Origin: Gorsachius magnificus
Lineage: Eukaryota > Chordata > Aves > Pelecaniformes > Ardeidae
Length of the DNA stretch: 64,000 nucleotides
Reading direction: 5' to 3'
Assembly (NCBI GenBank): GCA_034008185.1
Contig: CM067081.1
Span: forward strand, 86,324,765 to 86,388,764
Position 1 is the stretch's first letter. Every line of letters starts with the position of its first letter. Shown here piece after piece: positions 42,701 through 52,600 of this stretch. The translations under genes were made by a program, and so were the position numbers. The notes beneath the pieces were generated by a model. That model was not told the DNA's origin. It ran no database searches and worked only from the letters and a program-made list of their open reading frames with translations.

Positions 42701-45700
42701 GAACTAACCCTTAACCCCTTCCCCACTGTTCACTGTCACAGAGGCAGAGATAAATTGCAGCAGGAAGGTTTGTCGAAGTTTATTTAAGAAGTTACTGCCC
42801 TCAGCTGTCATTCTCACCTTCCTGTCAGAGATTATAATCCCTGCGGCAGAGTCAGCAAGACAAGCATGCGCCTCCAGCTCAGCTACACTAGTTACCTTGC
42901 CATATATTAGCTTAAACTAGTGACAAATGTTTACTGTAGCCTGACATACTAGTTTTTGGGCTGAAGAAGTTGAAGCATCCCTGCCAATTCTGAAGTGGGG
43001 ACACTGGCCTTCAAAGGGCAGAGGACTTCATGGCAGGCAGCTGGGTACAGGCATTGATGATTCCTTCGGTGGCTGCCAGAGCCTGAAAATTAGGATCCAG
43101 AACATACATTTCCTCCTTCCCCTTTCACAGTGTAACATGAAGAAAAAGAGTTTCAGGGACAAGAAATTAGGGTTATGTTAAGAGTGGTTCAACTACAGTA
43201 CAGAAGCAAGGAGGACCCATGTTTCAGTCTCTGTCTGGGCCCCCTCCCAGTCTACCACTGGCTTGAGTGGAGATGGGGCAGCAGAGACAGGTATCAGATA
43301 ATGCATTTTGGGGCTCCTTTATCACGCAGGATTTTAGTTAGAGAAGTTCATAAGTAGCAAAACAACAGAAACAGACTTCAAAATATTCCACTATACTCAC
43401 AAATGATCTGACATAGTATGCTGGATTGCCAGAATAATACTCATTTTTCTCAGGCAAACTTTTAGCTTTATTCCTCAGGACCACGGCCTCTCTCTAGCTT
43501 CTCTTCCTTTCAGTCAGCTTTCATCCTGCTGACTTATGTGACTGCAGTCATCCCTAAATGCTGTAGTCAAATATCCCAGGTCTCAAAACAGATTGCTGTA
43601 TATCCCTCATGAGGCAAAAGGATTATCAACTACAGAAACGGGATTTCACAGAAACAAAATGGGAACATCCAAAGCTCATACAACTGTAGAGGCCACTCCT
43701 TCACTTAACACTGTAGCCAAATACTGTGGCACTTCAGGCAATAAGCCTTGGTAAAGTTTCAGGTAGGCAATTAAAAGCTACATCTCTTTCTATCTAGCAT
43801 CACCCTTCCATAGGTACAGGTCAGACATTTAACTCTGACGTCATGTTTGCTTTCTTAGTACATCCAGAACAGAAAGATCCTTTGCAACTACGGTAAGAGC
43901 ACAAAGCAGCTGAATCACTCTACTTGTAACATCACTAAGACACACTCACCTTTTCACTGTGTCTCTTAAGCTGTTTATGAATACACTACAGTGCCTGTAG
44001 TTTGATTTTCTGCATGGCATAATTCTGAAGAATTTTAAAAATCCTCAGTTAGCTCCTAGGCTCACTGTTCCTGTGTAAAATTGTTTTTATTTTGTGCAAA
44101 AAAGCTTCACACTAATGTCCAGTATCTATGGCTTTCAGCCTAAAAATACCACCTCTCTCTCTTCCCAGAGATACAGTCAACATATGCAAGCATCCTTCTT
44201 GCTTCTCTGTTACGTACATACTATCACCCACTTCTGCATAACACAAATTATTTTGTTGACAGCTTGATTCTAGCACAGACTGAGCAAAGAGACCTCATCT
44301 TCCTGTTATCAAGCCCTTATTTCGCAATTTGTTGTAAGTTTGCTCTCGCAAGTACTGTAGTTCCCCTTTAGCAAAGCATCTTAGAAAGCTTAGTGATTTC
44401 TTAGTATTAGGGTCATTTTGCATTACCTGCTGGTCTGCAATAACTAACTAAAGGCATAAGTCACACTTCGATTCATGATAAGGTTTCAAATGATGGGAAG
44501 TCAGTGCACTCAAGGAGAAAAGAGATACCATGCTCTTATTATGGCATATAGGTGGTTTTGCAGCACTCTTCTCAGTGGGTTACTGAAAAATCATCCACTA
44601 GAAAATCTGCCTGCAGACAGGAAAAAGAGGTTCCTGTTGATCTTTCTCTTTGCACTCTCTGTCCTTAAAGTTTGCTGGTTTTGTCATCAAAGGTACCAAT
44701 TCCAAGAATCATTATATTATAGATTCACACTAAAAAAAGATAAGCTTGCTTTGGGGGGAGAGTAGGTGGGTGTCTTATGACTTTAAGTAAATGGCTACAA
44801 TTTCAGGGAGAGTGGGGGAAAAGGGGTAATAGATAGCACTTTTAACAAAGACCCTGTTGTTACTGTTCACAATGAGATGGACCTCACTGCTCAGTCTTTA
44901 AGCATTAGTAGATACATACTAGTTAAGGTTCCAACTAGCAAACCAAGAGATGGCTACAGGCAAGCATCTTTTAGAGAATGCCCACTCTCATACCAGAGCA
45001 AGAGGAACTGCTTCTCAAGGTTCTGCCCATGGTGTACAGAAAGTAAATATACATTATAGCAGAGATCTTCCATATGGGAAGCATCTGCTCGGTATCTTAC
45101 ACAGGCAGTAACAAAACTTCTTTATTTTTTTTCTTTTTAAAGTAAACACATAGTAATTTCCTAACACAGAAAGTTCATCATGAGCCATAGGACTGCCTGT
45201 ATTAAAACTCATTCTTAATGTTGTTCTTTGTTAAGAACTGAATAGATGCCAGTCCGAATCCAACATATTCTGGAAAAAGAATATCGTAACAATGAATTGT
45301 ACCTATAAAATCTATAAATTAAAAAGGACTGATTTTTCAAAGATTAAAAAAATTGCAGGGTAGCGGATTAAGATGTTGCATGTAAATGAACAATTATCAG
45401 ATCAGCATTTTTGGTTAATAACTTGATGTGCATTCAAAAACATGAGGCACAGAGAACCCATCAATAAACAGCACAGAGCAAGAAAACAAGAAGGGCGTAA
45501 CAAAAGTTCTCGGGAAACAATGACAGATCATTGTATATAAAATGAGAACTGAAAAAAAAAAAAAAAGGCAACACTTTAAAATCCATGGTAATGAAAATCC
45601 AATATGAAATTTAGATCCACTGCTAGCTGATACCAAAAAGATAAAAGAAAAAATAAAAGGAAAAGGAAAGAAAAACAATACAGTGAAAAGTGTAATGGAT

Positions 45701-48700
45701 ACTTTTTGTCCCTCTGCAGAATGAAGCAAGAAGATGCAATTACCCCATATGACACTGTTAAAGAAACCAAAAATTTCCCCATTTCTAGCATATAGTGGGA
45801 GGAAATGAAGCAGCAAGTACTAAGATAAAGACACTTCACCTCAATGTGCCAGCATAATTTTATAAGTTTAAATTTTAGAAGTTTAAAGGTTCTGAATGAA
45901 GATTTCTCTGAATATCAGTTTTAGACATACTAGAGGAATTGGGAAAACTCCAAAGGATGGGGCAAATGTCAGTACAGCCTGACTATTTTAAGAAAAGATA
46001 AAAGGGAACTACAGAGATGTTCAGTTAAAAGATACAGTAACTGCAGCAATGCAAGAACAAAAAAGCTATTAAAAATGTTGATGCTAGAAGAGCTACTTAT
46101 TAAAATACTAAAACAACAGAAGAGCAAAATAAATACTCTATTCAAATGATTGTTTATACTTAACATCATCTTTTTTAATTAAGGATGCTTGCATTTTCAA
46201 GGTAACATTGCAGGTAATGGCAGTTAATTCGGGACCCCTGACAATGAATCAATGCTAAAATACTAACATACTCGGCATGTTTTTCAAAAAGGTATACACA
46301 AACCAATAAATCACTCTGCTTTTTGACAGCTTGCAGGTCTGGTTGATAGAAGTGACTCATGCTAATACACTTGAATTTCTCTTAATACAGGTAATTTATC
46401 ATTAAAGGATGTTTCGACCAAAGTGTTTGCGAAATAAAATCATATATTATACAGATTAAAATGTTGTACTCCTGGCTGGTCTCCAAATGCTGCTATTGGA
46501 AAGAAATCCACACAAAGACTATTTTGCACAGTCTCCTTTGGAACAATTCCTGGTTCAGGACTATTCAATTAGTTTTTAATGGACACTAAAAATGATATAA
46601 AGTATTTGCTGACTAAGCCTGGACGTAAGTGTGTTGCGGGAGTAACCAGTAACAAGGCATTTTACTATTACGAAGTGATATTAATCACTGATAAAACGAT
46701 CTTGGTCCTACAAGATGACTTAAATGCAAAAGTTTGCAAAGGCAGGCCACATTCCCAAACAACAGGCACTCACTTCAGAATGCAGCAACTTAAGAAAACA
46801 TTTTAAATAACTGTCTCAAGCTCTCAGTACAATGCAGAGCACGTGAGTGCATAATACATTACAGGACTATTAGTAGAAACAGAAATAATTTTGCATTGAT
46901 GAGTATGCTATTATGCTAAAATTGATTCACTTCTGCTCAATCTGATTGCTCCTAACTGGATCCACATGTCCTGGCCATGGCACATTAACTTCAATTATGG
47001 CTTATTAATGTCTCCGTGATGGAGCGTGCCCTGCTGAGCACTGTGGTGACTGATGTTATGGAGGGGAAAAAATTACTCCAAAGAGACACGGTGTGTAATA
47101 GGAAGAGAACCGTCGGCTTTCATTGTGCCGGCCGTCAGTCCTGACAGCCAGGAAAAGTTCATTCACCCACTCCCAAGAAGATGACCGAGCTCATTGCTGC
47201 ACCGAGGAGAAAACAAAGCGGTGAATAGAGATCTGTGGGGAAGAGTCTTTCCACTTCCCTTCCCCACCGTGCCTGGCATACACACAAGCACACAGGCCAA
47301 GGGCTTGCTCGTGTCTATTCCTGTCTTGACTCCTCTGCATCTCCAGTTACTCTGCAGATCAATAGGGACAGGATGGAAGAAGAAAAAAAAAAAAAAAGAA
47401 GAAAAGAAAAAGATACTAAGAATCAAAAATATTGGAGATACACAAACTGCTAGTTCGTGGTTGTGTACTAAGACACACAAAGAATGTATTTATCATAAAC
47501 TTGTCAACCTTGCTAGCAGAGATATAACAAAATCCCCTGACTGGGAAGTTAAAAAACAACAAAGGATGTGAGGTTCCTCAATATTTGGGCGACTTATCAG
47601 AGGATGAAATGGACTACTCATCATATGAGAATTTAAAATAAGACTAAGTTTTATGAAGTATTCTTTAACACATCTCATGAGCAAAACAAAGCTGTGTTCT
47701 TGTGAAAGATCAACATGGACTTAACAGTACTTTCCCTCTTTGGAGTCTGTGAATCCCCCAGTTTCCTAATGCCTGCTCATATTGATATGAGAAAAAGTAG
47801 GTCTGCATGTCTGCAACATGTCCACATACTCACCTTGATTAGTTTTAATAATACCTATTGACTCAGGGGCTTCCTCTGCTTGCTCAAAAAGCTCACAATT
47901 CTCTGCCATAGCGCACAACCAGCCAGGTGGTTTTTGAGTGGAGAAGGGACTGCAGCTTTCTTTTGAACCATCAGACACTAGTCACCAGCTGGAACCTGGA
48001 CAGGGTGGGCAATACTCACAAGTCTTCTTCCTCAGAGCATGCTTCTACACCTCCTTGCTCAGAGCAATGCTGGATCACCCGGTTCCTAGCTGCACGCAAG
48101 CCAATTTCACTGTCCAGGTCTGGAGTTAGGGCAGTGAACATGAAGCATCTGGCCAAGACAGATCACAGGCTTCTGGCTGGCCTGTCTTCATGCTACATCT
48201 TACTCTAAGCTCTCAACCAGGCTGGAAGCTGGAAGAGGGTTCTTAGCAAAACACACTGGCAAGAGTTTTGCTACTCCTTAAGGCTCAGTTGGTACCATAG
48301 GATCCACAGTCCCGCTGGGGCAACGCACCGTGGTGACTGAGAGAGCTGGTGTAAGGGCCTGAATTTTTTCTCACATCTCCTCCTCCTCCATGTGCAGAGC
48401 GGTCCTGAGGACTGGGCTCTTGCTCCCTCTACACGAGGTTCCCCTCACAGCCATTTTGCTGTCTCCACACCCCTTCTCAGGACACACACACACACACACC
48501 CGCCTCACAGTCTCACATTTGCCCCCGTGCCCCCTCTTCCGGTCTCACCGGCACCACCTTCACCGAGCCTTCCCCAGCTCGGCCGGCCGTGACCCCACAC
48601 AACCCGGGAAGGTGGCACCGGGCAGGGGCAAGCCTGAGCCCCCGCGGCCCCGCCTCAGCCCAGCCTGCTCACCCGCGTCGTAGAAGGCGTCCAGCACCGC

Positions 48701-48877
48701 CGTCTCCCCGAAGTCCAGCTCCCCGAAGTTGACCGTGCCGAGCTGGGCCCCCTCGGCCTCGCAGGCCCGCAGCAGGCACTGCCGCCCGCCGGCAGCGCGG
48801 CCCCGGGGGTGGCCGGCCCGGGCCGCGCGCCGCCCGGCCTCCAGGGCTGAGGGGAGCCGGTGGCTGCCGGCAGGTGC
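9616..48877 (-). CDS. MAP3K15: MAP3K15 (ASK3), 5' part of a spliced gene, partial
   Basis: Apoptosis signal-regulating kinase 3, a cytosolic Ser/Thr MAP3K. In the known family it feeds the JNK and p38 cascades and responds to osmotic stress. Six exons on the minus strand join without frame breaks: 48673, 25737-25876, 22388-22411, 13564-13757, 11026-11194 and 9616-9722. The joined product covers the N-terminal regulatory region: [19 protein letters not shown], then [22 protein letters not shown], the [12 protein letters not shown] block, the [19 protein letters not shown] helix and the start of the TPR-like TRAF-binding region. Residues such as [23 protein letters not shown] and CDLADQHN fit ASK3 better than my recollection of ASK1 (MAP3K5). 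The kinase domain is not in the window; the following exons must lie to the left. In mammals the neighbours are PDHA1 (3' side) and SH3KBP1 (5' side); neither was recognised here. Confidence 0.92.
9723..11025. other. MAP3K15 intron between exons 5 and 6
   Basis: 1.3 kb, bounded by good splice sites. A minus-strand open frame at 10293-10499 keeps several CpGs and contains a GTAAGT at about 10418, but it has no family resemblance. Nothing else seen. Confidence 0.8.
9735..9778 (-). repeat. Long simple-sequence polypyrimidine tract at the exon 6 acceptor
   Basis: Plus strand G9 A22 followed by GAAAGAAAGAAAA. On the gene strand this is a T/C tract of over 40 bases ending 12 bases before the splice junction of MAP3K15 exon 6 (9722). 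It doubles as the polypyrimidine tract, and homopolymers of this kind are length-variable. Confidence 0.95.
11026..11194 (-). CDS. MAP3K15: MAP3K15 exon 5
   Basis: 169 bases, acceptor TATTTCTCTAG|TGCC and donor ATTCAG|GTATGT. The first base completes the Cys codon started in exon 4; the end is phase 0. It encodes [40 protein letters not shown] and [16 protein letters not shown]. This helical, charged stretch opens the TPR-like central regulatory region of ASK kinases, which in the family is the TRAF-binding part. The sequence agrees almost residue for residue with my recollection of mammalian ASK3, indicating strong constraint. Confidence 0.96.
11195..13563. other. MAP3K15 intron between exons 4 and 5
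   Basis: 2.4 kb. It contains the tandem duplication at 11261 and a GC-balanced stretch at about 12280-12790. That stretch carries the longest non-LINE open frame of the window (161 codons, minus strand), which has no recognised domain. Confidence 0.8.
11261..11298. repeat. 19-bp tandem duplication near exon 5
   Basis: Two copies of ATTTCTAATAAAAAG plus four further bases, starting 67 bases upstream of the MAP3K15 exon 5 acceptor on the gene strand. Confidence 0.9.
13564..13757 (-). CDS. MAP3K15: MAP3K15 exon 4
   Basis: 194 bases, acceptor TTTTTCTTTTAG|GCTTCC and donor ACATCATG|GTAATT. It starts in phase 0 and ends in phase 2 (TG joins T of exon 5 to give Cys). It encodes [20 protein letters not shown], then [40 protein letters not shown] and HVTS. 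This is the second half of the ASK N-terminal regulatory domain. The +3 to +6 bases of the donor (AATT) are weaker than those of the other exons. Part of the opposite strand reads open here, which is a shadow with no family support. Confidence 0.95.
13987..14320 (+). mobile_element. CR1 3'-end fragment, sense on plus strand
   Basis: It begins in the C-terminal RT coding part (ACCTTATCGCTCTCTACAAC gives the [14 protein letters not shown] motif), now broken by stops. It continues through GGCTGCCCAGGGAAGTGGTT and GGGACATGGTTTAGTGGTGG to the tail TTCTATGATTCTATA. About 330 bases, 5'-truncated. It ends 230 bases upstream (in the MAP3K15 sense) of exon 4, antisense to the gene. Confidence 0.92.
16767..16836 (+). 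mobile_element. CR1 tail, about 70 bases
   Basis: GGGGTTGGACTAGATGACCT, then CTAGGGGTCCCTTCCAACCC and TTCTATGATTCTATGATTC: the last part of a CR1 3' UTR with two terminal octamer repeats. Very short 5'-truncated insertion in the intron between exon 4 and the candidate cassette exon. Confidence 0.88.
17502..17573 (-). CDS. MAP3K15: Candidate in-frame cassette exon of MAP3K15 (24 codons)
   Basis: A 72-base open segment on the gene strand. The upstream tract is pyrimidine-rich (TTTTCCTTTCTGTTGTTTTA, then CAATTTGGAGTAG|G) and the donor is GGCAAA|GTATGT. Start and end are both phase 0, matching the phase of exons 3 and 4 on either side, so inclusion would insert 24 residues after QKNT and before ASSGNYYF. 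The peptide begins [14 protein letters not shown] and ends with [10 protein letters not shown]; it has no stop and a normal amino-acid mix. I do not recall this insert in canonical ASK proteins, so it may be a tissue-specific or lineage-specific exon. A chance open segment cannot be excluded without transcripts. Confidence 0.5.
17574..22387. other. MAP3K15 intron between the candidate cassette exon and exon 3
   Basis: 4.8 kb of AT-rich sequence, moderately GC-richer at about 20060-20300 and 21000-21560. No coding exon, LINE or RNA gene was recognised. Confidence 0.75.
22388..22411 (-). CDS. MAP3K15: MAP3K15 exon 3 (24-base microexon)
   Basis: Exactly eight codons, DMVSQKNT, with acceptor CCCCAG|GATATGG and donor AACACA|GTAAGTA, both in phase 0. 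The peptide matches the DMVTQKNT-type segment I recall from ASK3, directly after exon 2 and before ASSGNYYF. A 24-base exon is short for exon definition, so intronic enhancers may be needed. Skipping it would remove eight residues without changing frame. It is far too short to be found by ORF length alone; the call rests on family homology plus consensus splice sites. Confidence 0.9.
22412..25736. other. MAP3K15 intron between exons 2 and 3
   Basis: 3.3 kb. Most of it is the degenerate inverted-end element at 22679-24797. The remainder shows nothing I can name. Confidence 0.75.
22679..24797. repeat. Possible ancient element with imperfect inverted ends (about 2.1 kb)
   Basis: The left end (22679-22732; TCTCAGGCTGGGCACTCCAC then CCCAGTCACATTGTGGG) resembles the reverse complement of the right end (24743-24797; CTTCAGGTGGTGATCCACGT then CACTCACATTCCGTG). 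Shared blocks are TCAGG, the TCCAC core and TCACATT in the same order and spacing, about two thirds identical by eye. The layout resembles a non-autonomous DNA transposon. No transposase was recognised inside. It lies in the intron between exons 2 and 3 of MAP3K15. Confidence 0.4.
25737..25876 (-). CDS. MAP3K15: MAP3K15 exon 2
   Basis: 140 bases. The acceptor is CTCTCATTTCAG|AT and the donor CTCAAA|GTAAGG. It starts in phase 1 (G|AT, Asp from exon 1) and ends in phase 0. It encodes [20 protein letters not shown] followed by [20 protein letters not shown] and TAQSLK. This segment is the most diagnostic for the ASK family, and YHDTDADT points to ASK3. It lies in the N-terminal regulatory domain that precedes the TRAF-binding region. 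Intron 1 upstream is long, about 22.8 kb, if exon 1 at 48.7 kb is used. Confidence 0.95.
31321..31350. repeat. (GGA)n trinucleotide repeat
   Basis: A purine-rich GGA run with one GAA interruption in intron 1. The minus strand reads as a poly-Leu shadow ORF of no significance. Confidence 0.95.
34065..34104. repeat. 20-bp tandem duplication
   Basis: CAAGGAGGATAAGCTCCAAA followed directly by the same unit with one G-to-A change. Located in intron 1. Confidence 0.93.
37438..37456. repeat. (TAA)n trinucleotide repeat
   Basis: Six TAA units in intron 1. Confidence 0.95.
47834..47909 (-). CDS. Candidate alternative first coding exon of MAP3K15, inside intron 1
   Basis: An ATG at 47909-47907 with G at -3 and G at +4 opens 25 codons ([16 protein letters not shown] then SIGIIKTNQ). 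It ends at a strong donor AATCAAG|GTGAGT in phase 1, the same phase as exon 1. Joining to exon 2 would give ...[12 protein letters not shown] in frame. It lies 0.8 kb downstream of exon 1, outside the CpG-rich core. The acidic peptide has no recognised homology. No convincing acceptor was seen upstream, so a first exon fits better than an internal one. Phase agreement has a one-in-three chance of being accidental. Confidence 0.35.
48482..48499. repeat. (AC)n microsatellite at the edge of the CpG island
   Basis: Nine AC units just downstream (in the gene sense) of exon 1, in the first 200 bases of intron 1. Confidence 0.95.
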
Positions 48878-49610
48878 TCAGGCGGGGCCGCGCCCCATCG
48901 CAAAGTTGGGCAAACCCGGCGGCACAGGGTGGGCAGCTCCCCCCCCCCCCCAGCCCGGCCTTTCCGCCCGCGCTTGCCCCCTCGCCTCCGCGGCCGGGCC
49001 GGGCGGCACCGCTCCCCGGCGGGCGGGCACAGGGACGAGGTGGGGCGAGGTGAAAGCGGCCGACGCGGAGCGGAGCTCGGCGCCGCCCTCTCCGGACGGG
49101 ACGGGACAGGACAGCCCGGCGCCCGCCGGCACAGCCGGACAGCCCGCCGTGCCCCCCCGGGACAAAAGCCCCGTTTCCCTCCGCCACCAAAGCGGTACTG
49201 AGGGGAAGGCAGCACCGTCGGGGCGACCGCGCCTCGTTTATTACTTCCCTTCCCCGCCCCTCGCCGTGCAAGCCGAAGCCCCGCGCACCGCCCGCCGCTC
49301 TACTGTCGCTGCTGTCACTTTTTTTTACGCGGTGGCACCGTGCGCCCCTCTCGGGTTCCTCCGAGGGTTACAGGGGCGAGGTTAAGGCGAGCGGCCGGCA
49401 GCGAGGAGCCCGCTGTTATCGCCCCCCCCCCCGGGGCCGGGGGGCCCCCCCCCCCCCTGAGGAGCCGGCTTAGCCCCGGCTGGGCTTCCCGCCGCCCCGA
49501 AAGGGCTGCCTCCTCCCGAGCCCGGCAAGTAGGGCACCCCTCATAGCCGGGGGTCTGTCCCCTCTTGGCATCGCAGAGCCGCCCTCTTCCTGAAGAAGCA
49601 AAGGCAACCA
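48530..49610 (-). promoter_or_regulatory. MAP3K15: CpG island / MAP3K15 promoter and first-exon region
   Basis: About 1.1 kb of very GC- and CpG-rich sequence in an otherwise AT-rich window, overlapping exon 1 and extending upstream of it. GC boxes of the Sp1 type are visible, for example CCCCGCCCC at 49252-49260, and no clear TATA box was seen. This is the expected housekeeping-type promoter for the minus-strand gene. Long C and G runs at about 48941-48950 and 49421-49458 are regions where base calls and length are often wrong. Divergent plus-strand transcription is possible, but no plus-strand gene is supported. Confidence 0.75.
48673..48877 (-). CDS. MAP3K15: MAP3K15 exon 1, coding part (start unresolved)
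   Basis: The conserved part runs from 48781 down to the donor at 48673/48672 (GACGCGG|GTGAGC, phase 1). It encodes 36 residues beginning [15 protein letters not shown] and ending [16 protein letters not shown]; the last G joins AT of exon 2 to give Asp. Upstream the frame is open to 48877 as Ala/Arg/Gly-rich sequence, then meets TGA at 48878-48880. There is no ATG between that stop and the donor. The short Val-Tyr-Val-like strand that I recall before this block in mammalian ASK proteins is not visible in any frame. Possible explanations are an indel in the GC-rich sequence, a CTG start in good context (48844-48842, GCCCTGG), or splicing from an upstream exon into an acceptor-like CCCCTCAG ending at 48847. 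Confidence 0.85.
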
Positions 49611-52600
49611 CTACCTGCGTTTTTTCTTCCCCCGACTCACTTTATCACAGCTTTTTCCCCTGCTAGTTCTTCTCTCTGTTACTGTTTAAACGACTTTGAC
49701 CACGGGCAGACCGTATCAGAACTTTGGATAATAGTTCATCCTTCAATTCCTTCTCTTTTCTTTAAAATCTCCCACAACCATGGTAAAATCATCTCCCAGA
49801 AACTCTGTGGCAACTCCTGGCTACTTTATACAAACAAAATTCATTTTGAGCATCCCATTTACTAACACATTTTTCTTATTAGCTAAACTGACAACAGCAG
49901 CCTCGGCTTTGGCACTGCTGTTGGGCGACTTGCAAGAGCAAGCGAAAGGCAGGCTGCCTGCGGATAGCTTTGTATCCCGGCCTTGTACCGCGGCTCTCAA
50001 AAGGACACCGATACACCCTACGAAGACTGTGGCCTACCAGTGATCGAAGGAACAGTGGACAACTGCAGTCCTCAAGCAAATCTGTATCTGAAGTAGTAAA
50101 CCTGTCTGGAAAGCTTTTTCACCTCATTTTTTCGCTCACTGTGAGAGGAGAGGCTTTAAGCAGACGGCATCTTCGCCTTCTGCTGCAGCGTGGCTCCTTG
50201 TGGCTATCAGGGGTTAATATTTTTACCGTGCACTGTAATACGGCAAAAGCAACAACCAAAGACTTACAGCACAGTATTTTCCTCTTTAGGTGACTGGCAC
50301 CGTGGTTTGGTGACCGTCATAACAATCGCAGTAGTCAGTCTTTCTCAGACACGCTCCAATGTGAGGATAGCATAGCGCTGCGCAGGGTTCGTGTTTGCTT
50401 AGTGCCTTGTAAAGATTTTAAAGAGAATGTGGTGAAATAATTTAAGAGGCAAACCTGTTTCTCATTTTGGAGAGTTTGGGGCAAATAAACTGTTGGATTT
50501 GGCCCACAGGTTGAGGGGGGCTGTATATGTGTGCTTTTCTGACAAAAGCACTAATACATGAGACTTTGGAGGAATGATATACCACGGCCATCAGAGATCC
50601 CGCTCATTCCTGGCAGCTTTCCTCTTTAAGCAAGAGGAAGCCTTTTTATATAGCAACTCTGACTCTTACTTGATCCAGTAGTACACCAATGAGTTGATAT
50701 AACAGGAGGAAAATCGAAATCTGCATTTAGAAGCTACTCAGTGTGCACATCAAGCCTTTGACCAACGAAAAGCACTAGCACATGTGTTCATGATCCTCCC
50801 CAGTACAAACCCTACTTTGTATTTTTTGCATTATAAGAAAGCTTGGTGGAATGGCTGGTATTAAAACGTGAAATGAAAAATAAAGCACTGGCAAAGTTAA
50901 GGGATTATTTGCACAGGAAAGCGTTTATCTTACTCAAGGGCGTTCTTGGGCTTTCAGCAACTAACATGCAAAAAACAAATTGCAATTTAATGGGTTCAGA
51001 ACAACAGATGCATAGTGTGGTGCTTTCTGTAATCGTGAGAATTGTTGGAAGTGTCAATTTTTAACAAATATGTAGGCTGGAATTGCTTAGCAGGATGCCA
51101 CTGAGACATAATAAATAAGCCTTTTCTGCTGTCTAGAGATTATAAAAATTGAGTCTGTTGTAGATCTAAGACGTGTCTTTGGGTTTCATTTTGCAGTTTT
51201 TAACATTTGGTACCATTTTAAATTGCTTGCTGAGAGGCCTGTCTCTTGGTCTTGAAACAGTGACAATCTCTCTTGGTAGATACTTTATGTGAATATAATT
51301 AAGAAAAGGATATTTTCCCCTTTTCTTAATTATATCCACTCATCTTCCAAACAGTGTCCTCACTATTCCTTGGGCATTTTTACTAACAAGCCGCCATGTT
51401 CTGAATATCTGTTTTCAGTAGTTCAACCTGGTGCAATTTGTTCAGAGTTCACAGGCTTTTTTTTTTCTAATCTAGAAACAAGGAGCGTTTTTAAAGGAAG
51501 AAGCTCCATTTTATACACTACACTTGAGTCTTCAGAAACTGTGGTTCAGTGCTGGTATGCCTGACATTTCCACCGAGCAACAGTATCTTCAGAGCTTGCA
51601 AGTTACCCGAGTGAGAATAAATGGGAGATTCAGGTTTTGGGATATCTGAACTGTTTCTGTGTGAACCAAAAAATGTTAAATCTAGAAGAAAGAAGGTAAG
51701 TCATGCAACGCTTTTTCCTCTTTTGGAAACGTGGTCCAGAAATGAGATTAAGGAAAAAGCCACTCTGCCCCCAGAGTTGCCAATACAAAGGTCCAGACCA
51801 GAAGTGAACATTAAGCTTTCATACACATTTCCAAGACCTTTTGCCTTTGCACAGAACCCAACCTAACAAAACCAACCATAAACCCGAGAAGTCAACATTT
51901 GTTCTTACACAGCAACGTAAAGACGACACCACAATTTTCTCAGGCAGCACTTTGCACCTATCAAATCCACTTAGTGCAGAATATTAATTACCACTTAGAC
52001 ACCAGGAGCAGTATGTTCACTATAATTCACAAAGACAGTAAGCACTCCAAAGAAAATAGGTGTCCTTGAAACCACGTCTTTTTTTTCCTTTTCTTTTTTT
52101 GCAAATCCCTGAGCAGCAGTTGTTTCTTTAGACATAACTGGGCTAATGGGGAGCAAGACCTTCTTTTTTTTTTCCCCAAGAGTCCAAACTTACCGTTCAA
52201 ACTGAAAAGCTGAGCTGTAAATTTATATAAAGTTTGATGCCATAGGCAGACATGCCACCTTTTCCCCTGATGCATACATAGCTACAGAATACCTTAGCTT
52301 CCCTTTTGTTTTAAGGAAAACACACACTAGAACTGGTGGCATAAATGTAAGGCTGCAATTTCACTGCACTTCAAGACTTTCAGCTACAAAGAGGGCTCCT
52401 CCCATTTTACTTGGGGTTAGGGAAGGCCAAGATCTCTTGGTTATTATGTAGAAGCTTTACTAGAGTTTAAACAAAATGCTGTGAATTCTCCCTAAGAAGT
52501 GGAATAAACTGTTTGGTTTTGTTCAAAAGCCAGATTCAGAACATTAACTCTGTACAATGGAAGCTAAGCAACATGGATAATTCTTGAAGAAAAGCTTCAT

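Larger units (their letters stand above)
25877..47833. other. MAP3K15 intron 1 (main part)
   Basis: About 22 kb, AT-rich, with GGA, TAA and A-rich simple repeats and the duplication at 34065. I found no LINE or LTR element and no convincing coding exon. A segment at 30664-30754 (minus) has splice-like borders, but it would frameshift the transcript. Confidence 0.7.

Noticed and set aside
9616..48877. Assignment to MAP3K5 (ASK1) instead of MAP3K15.
   Set aside because: ASK1 has different residues at several diagnostic points as I recall them (for example the segment after FMANN and the block around the [15 protein letters not shown] helix); the window matches ASK3 nearly throughout.
48655..49271. 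Three overlapping open frames of 95-200 codons on the minus strand, and frames of 113 and 218 codons on the plus strand, in the CpG island.
   Set aside because: GC-rich DNA has few stops. Two of the minus frames do not carry the conserved [11 protein letters not shown] block, and the third ends at the TGA at 48878.
51293..51335. The hairpin as a microRNA precursor.
   Set aside because: The stem is only 17 bp with a 9-base loop and no extended pairing; canonical precursors are longer.
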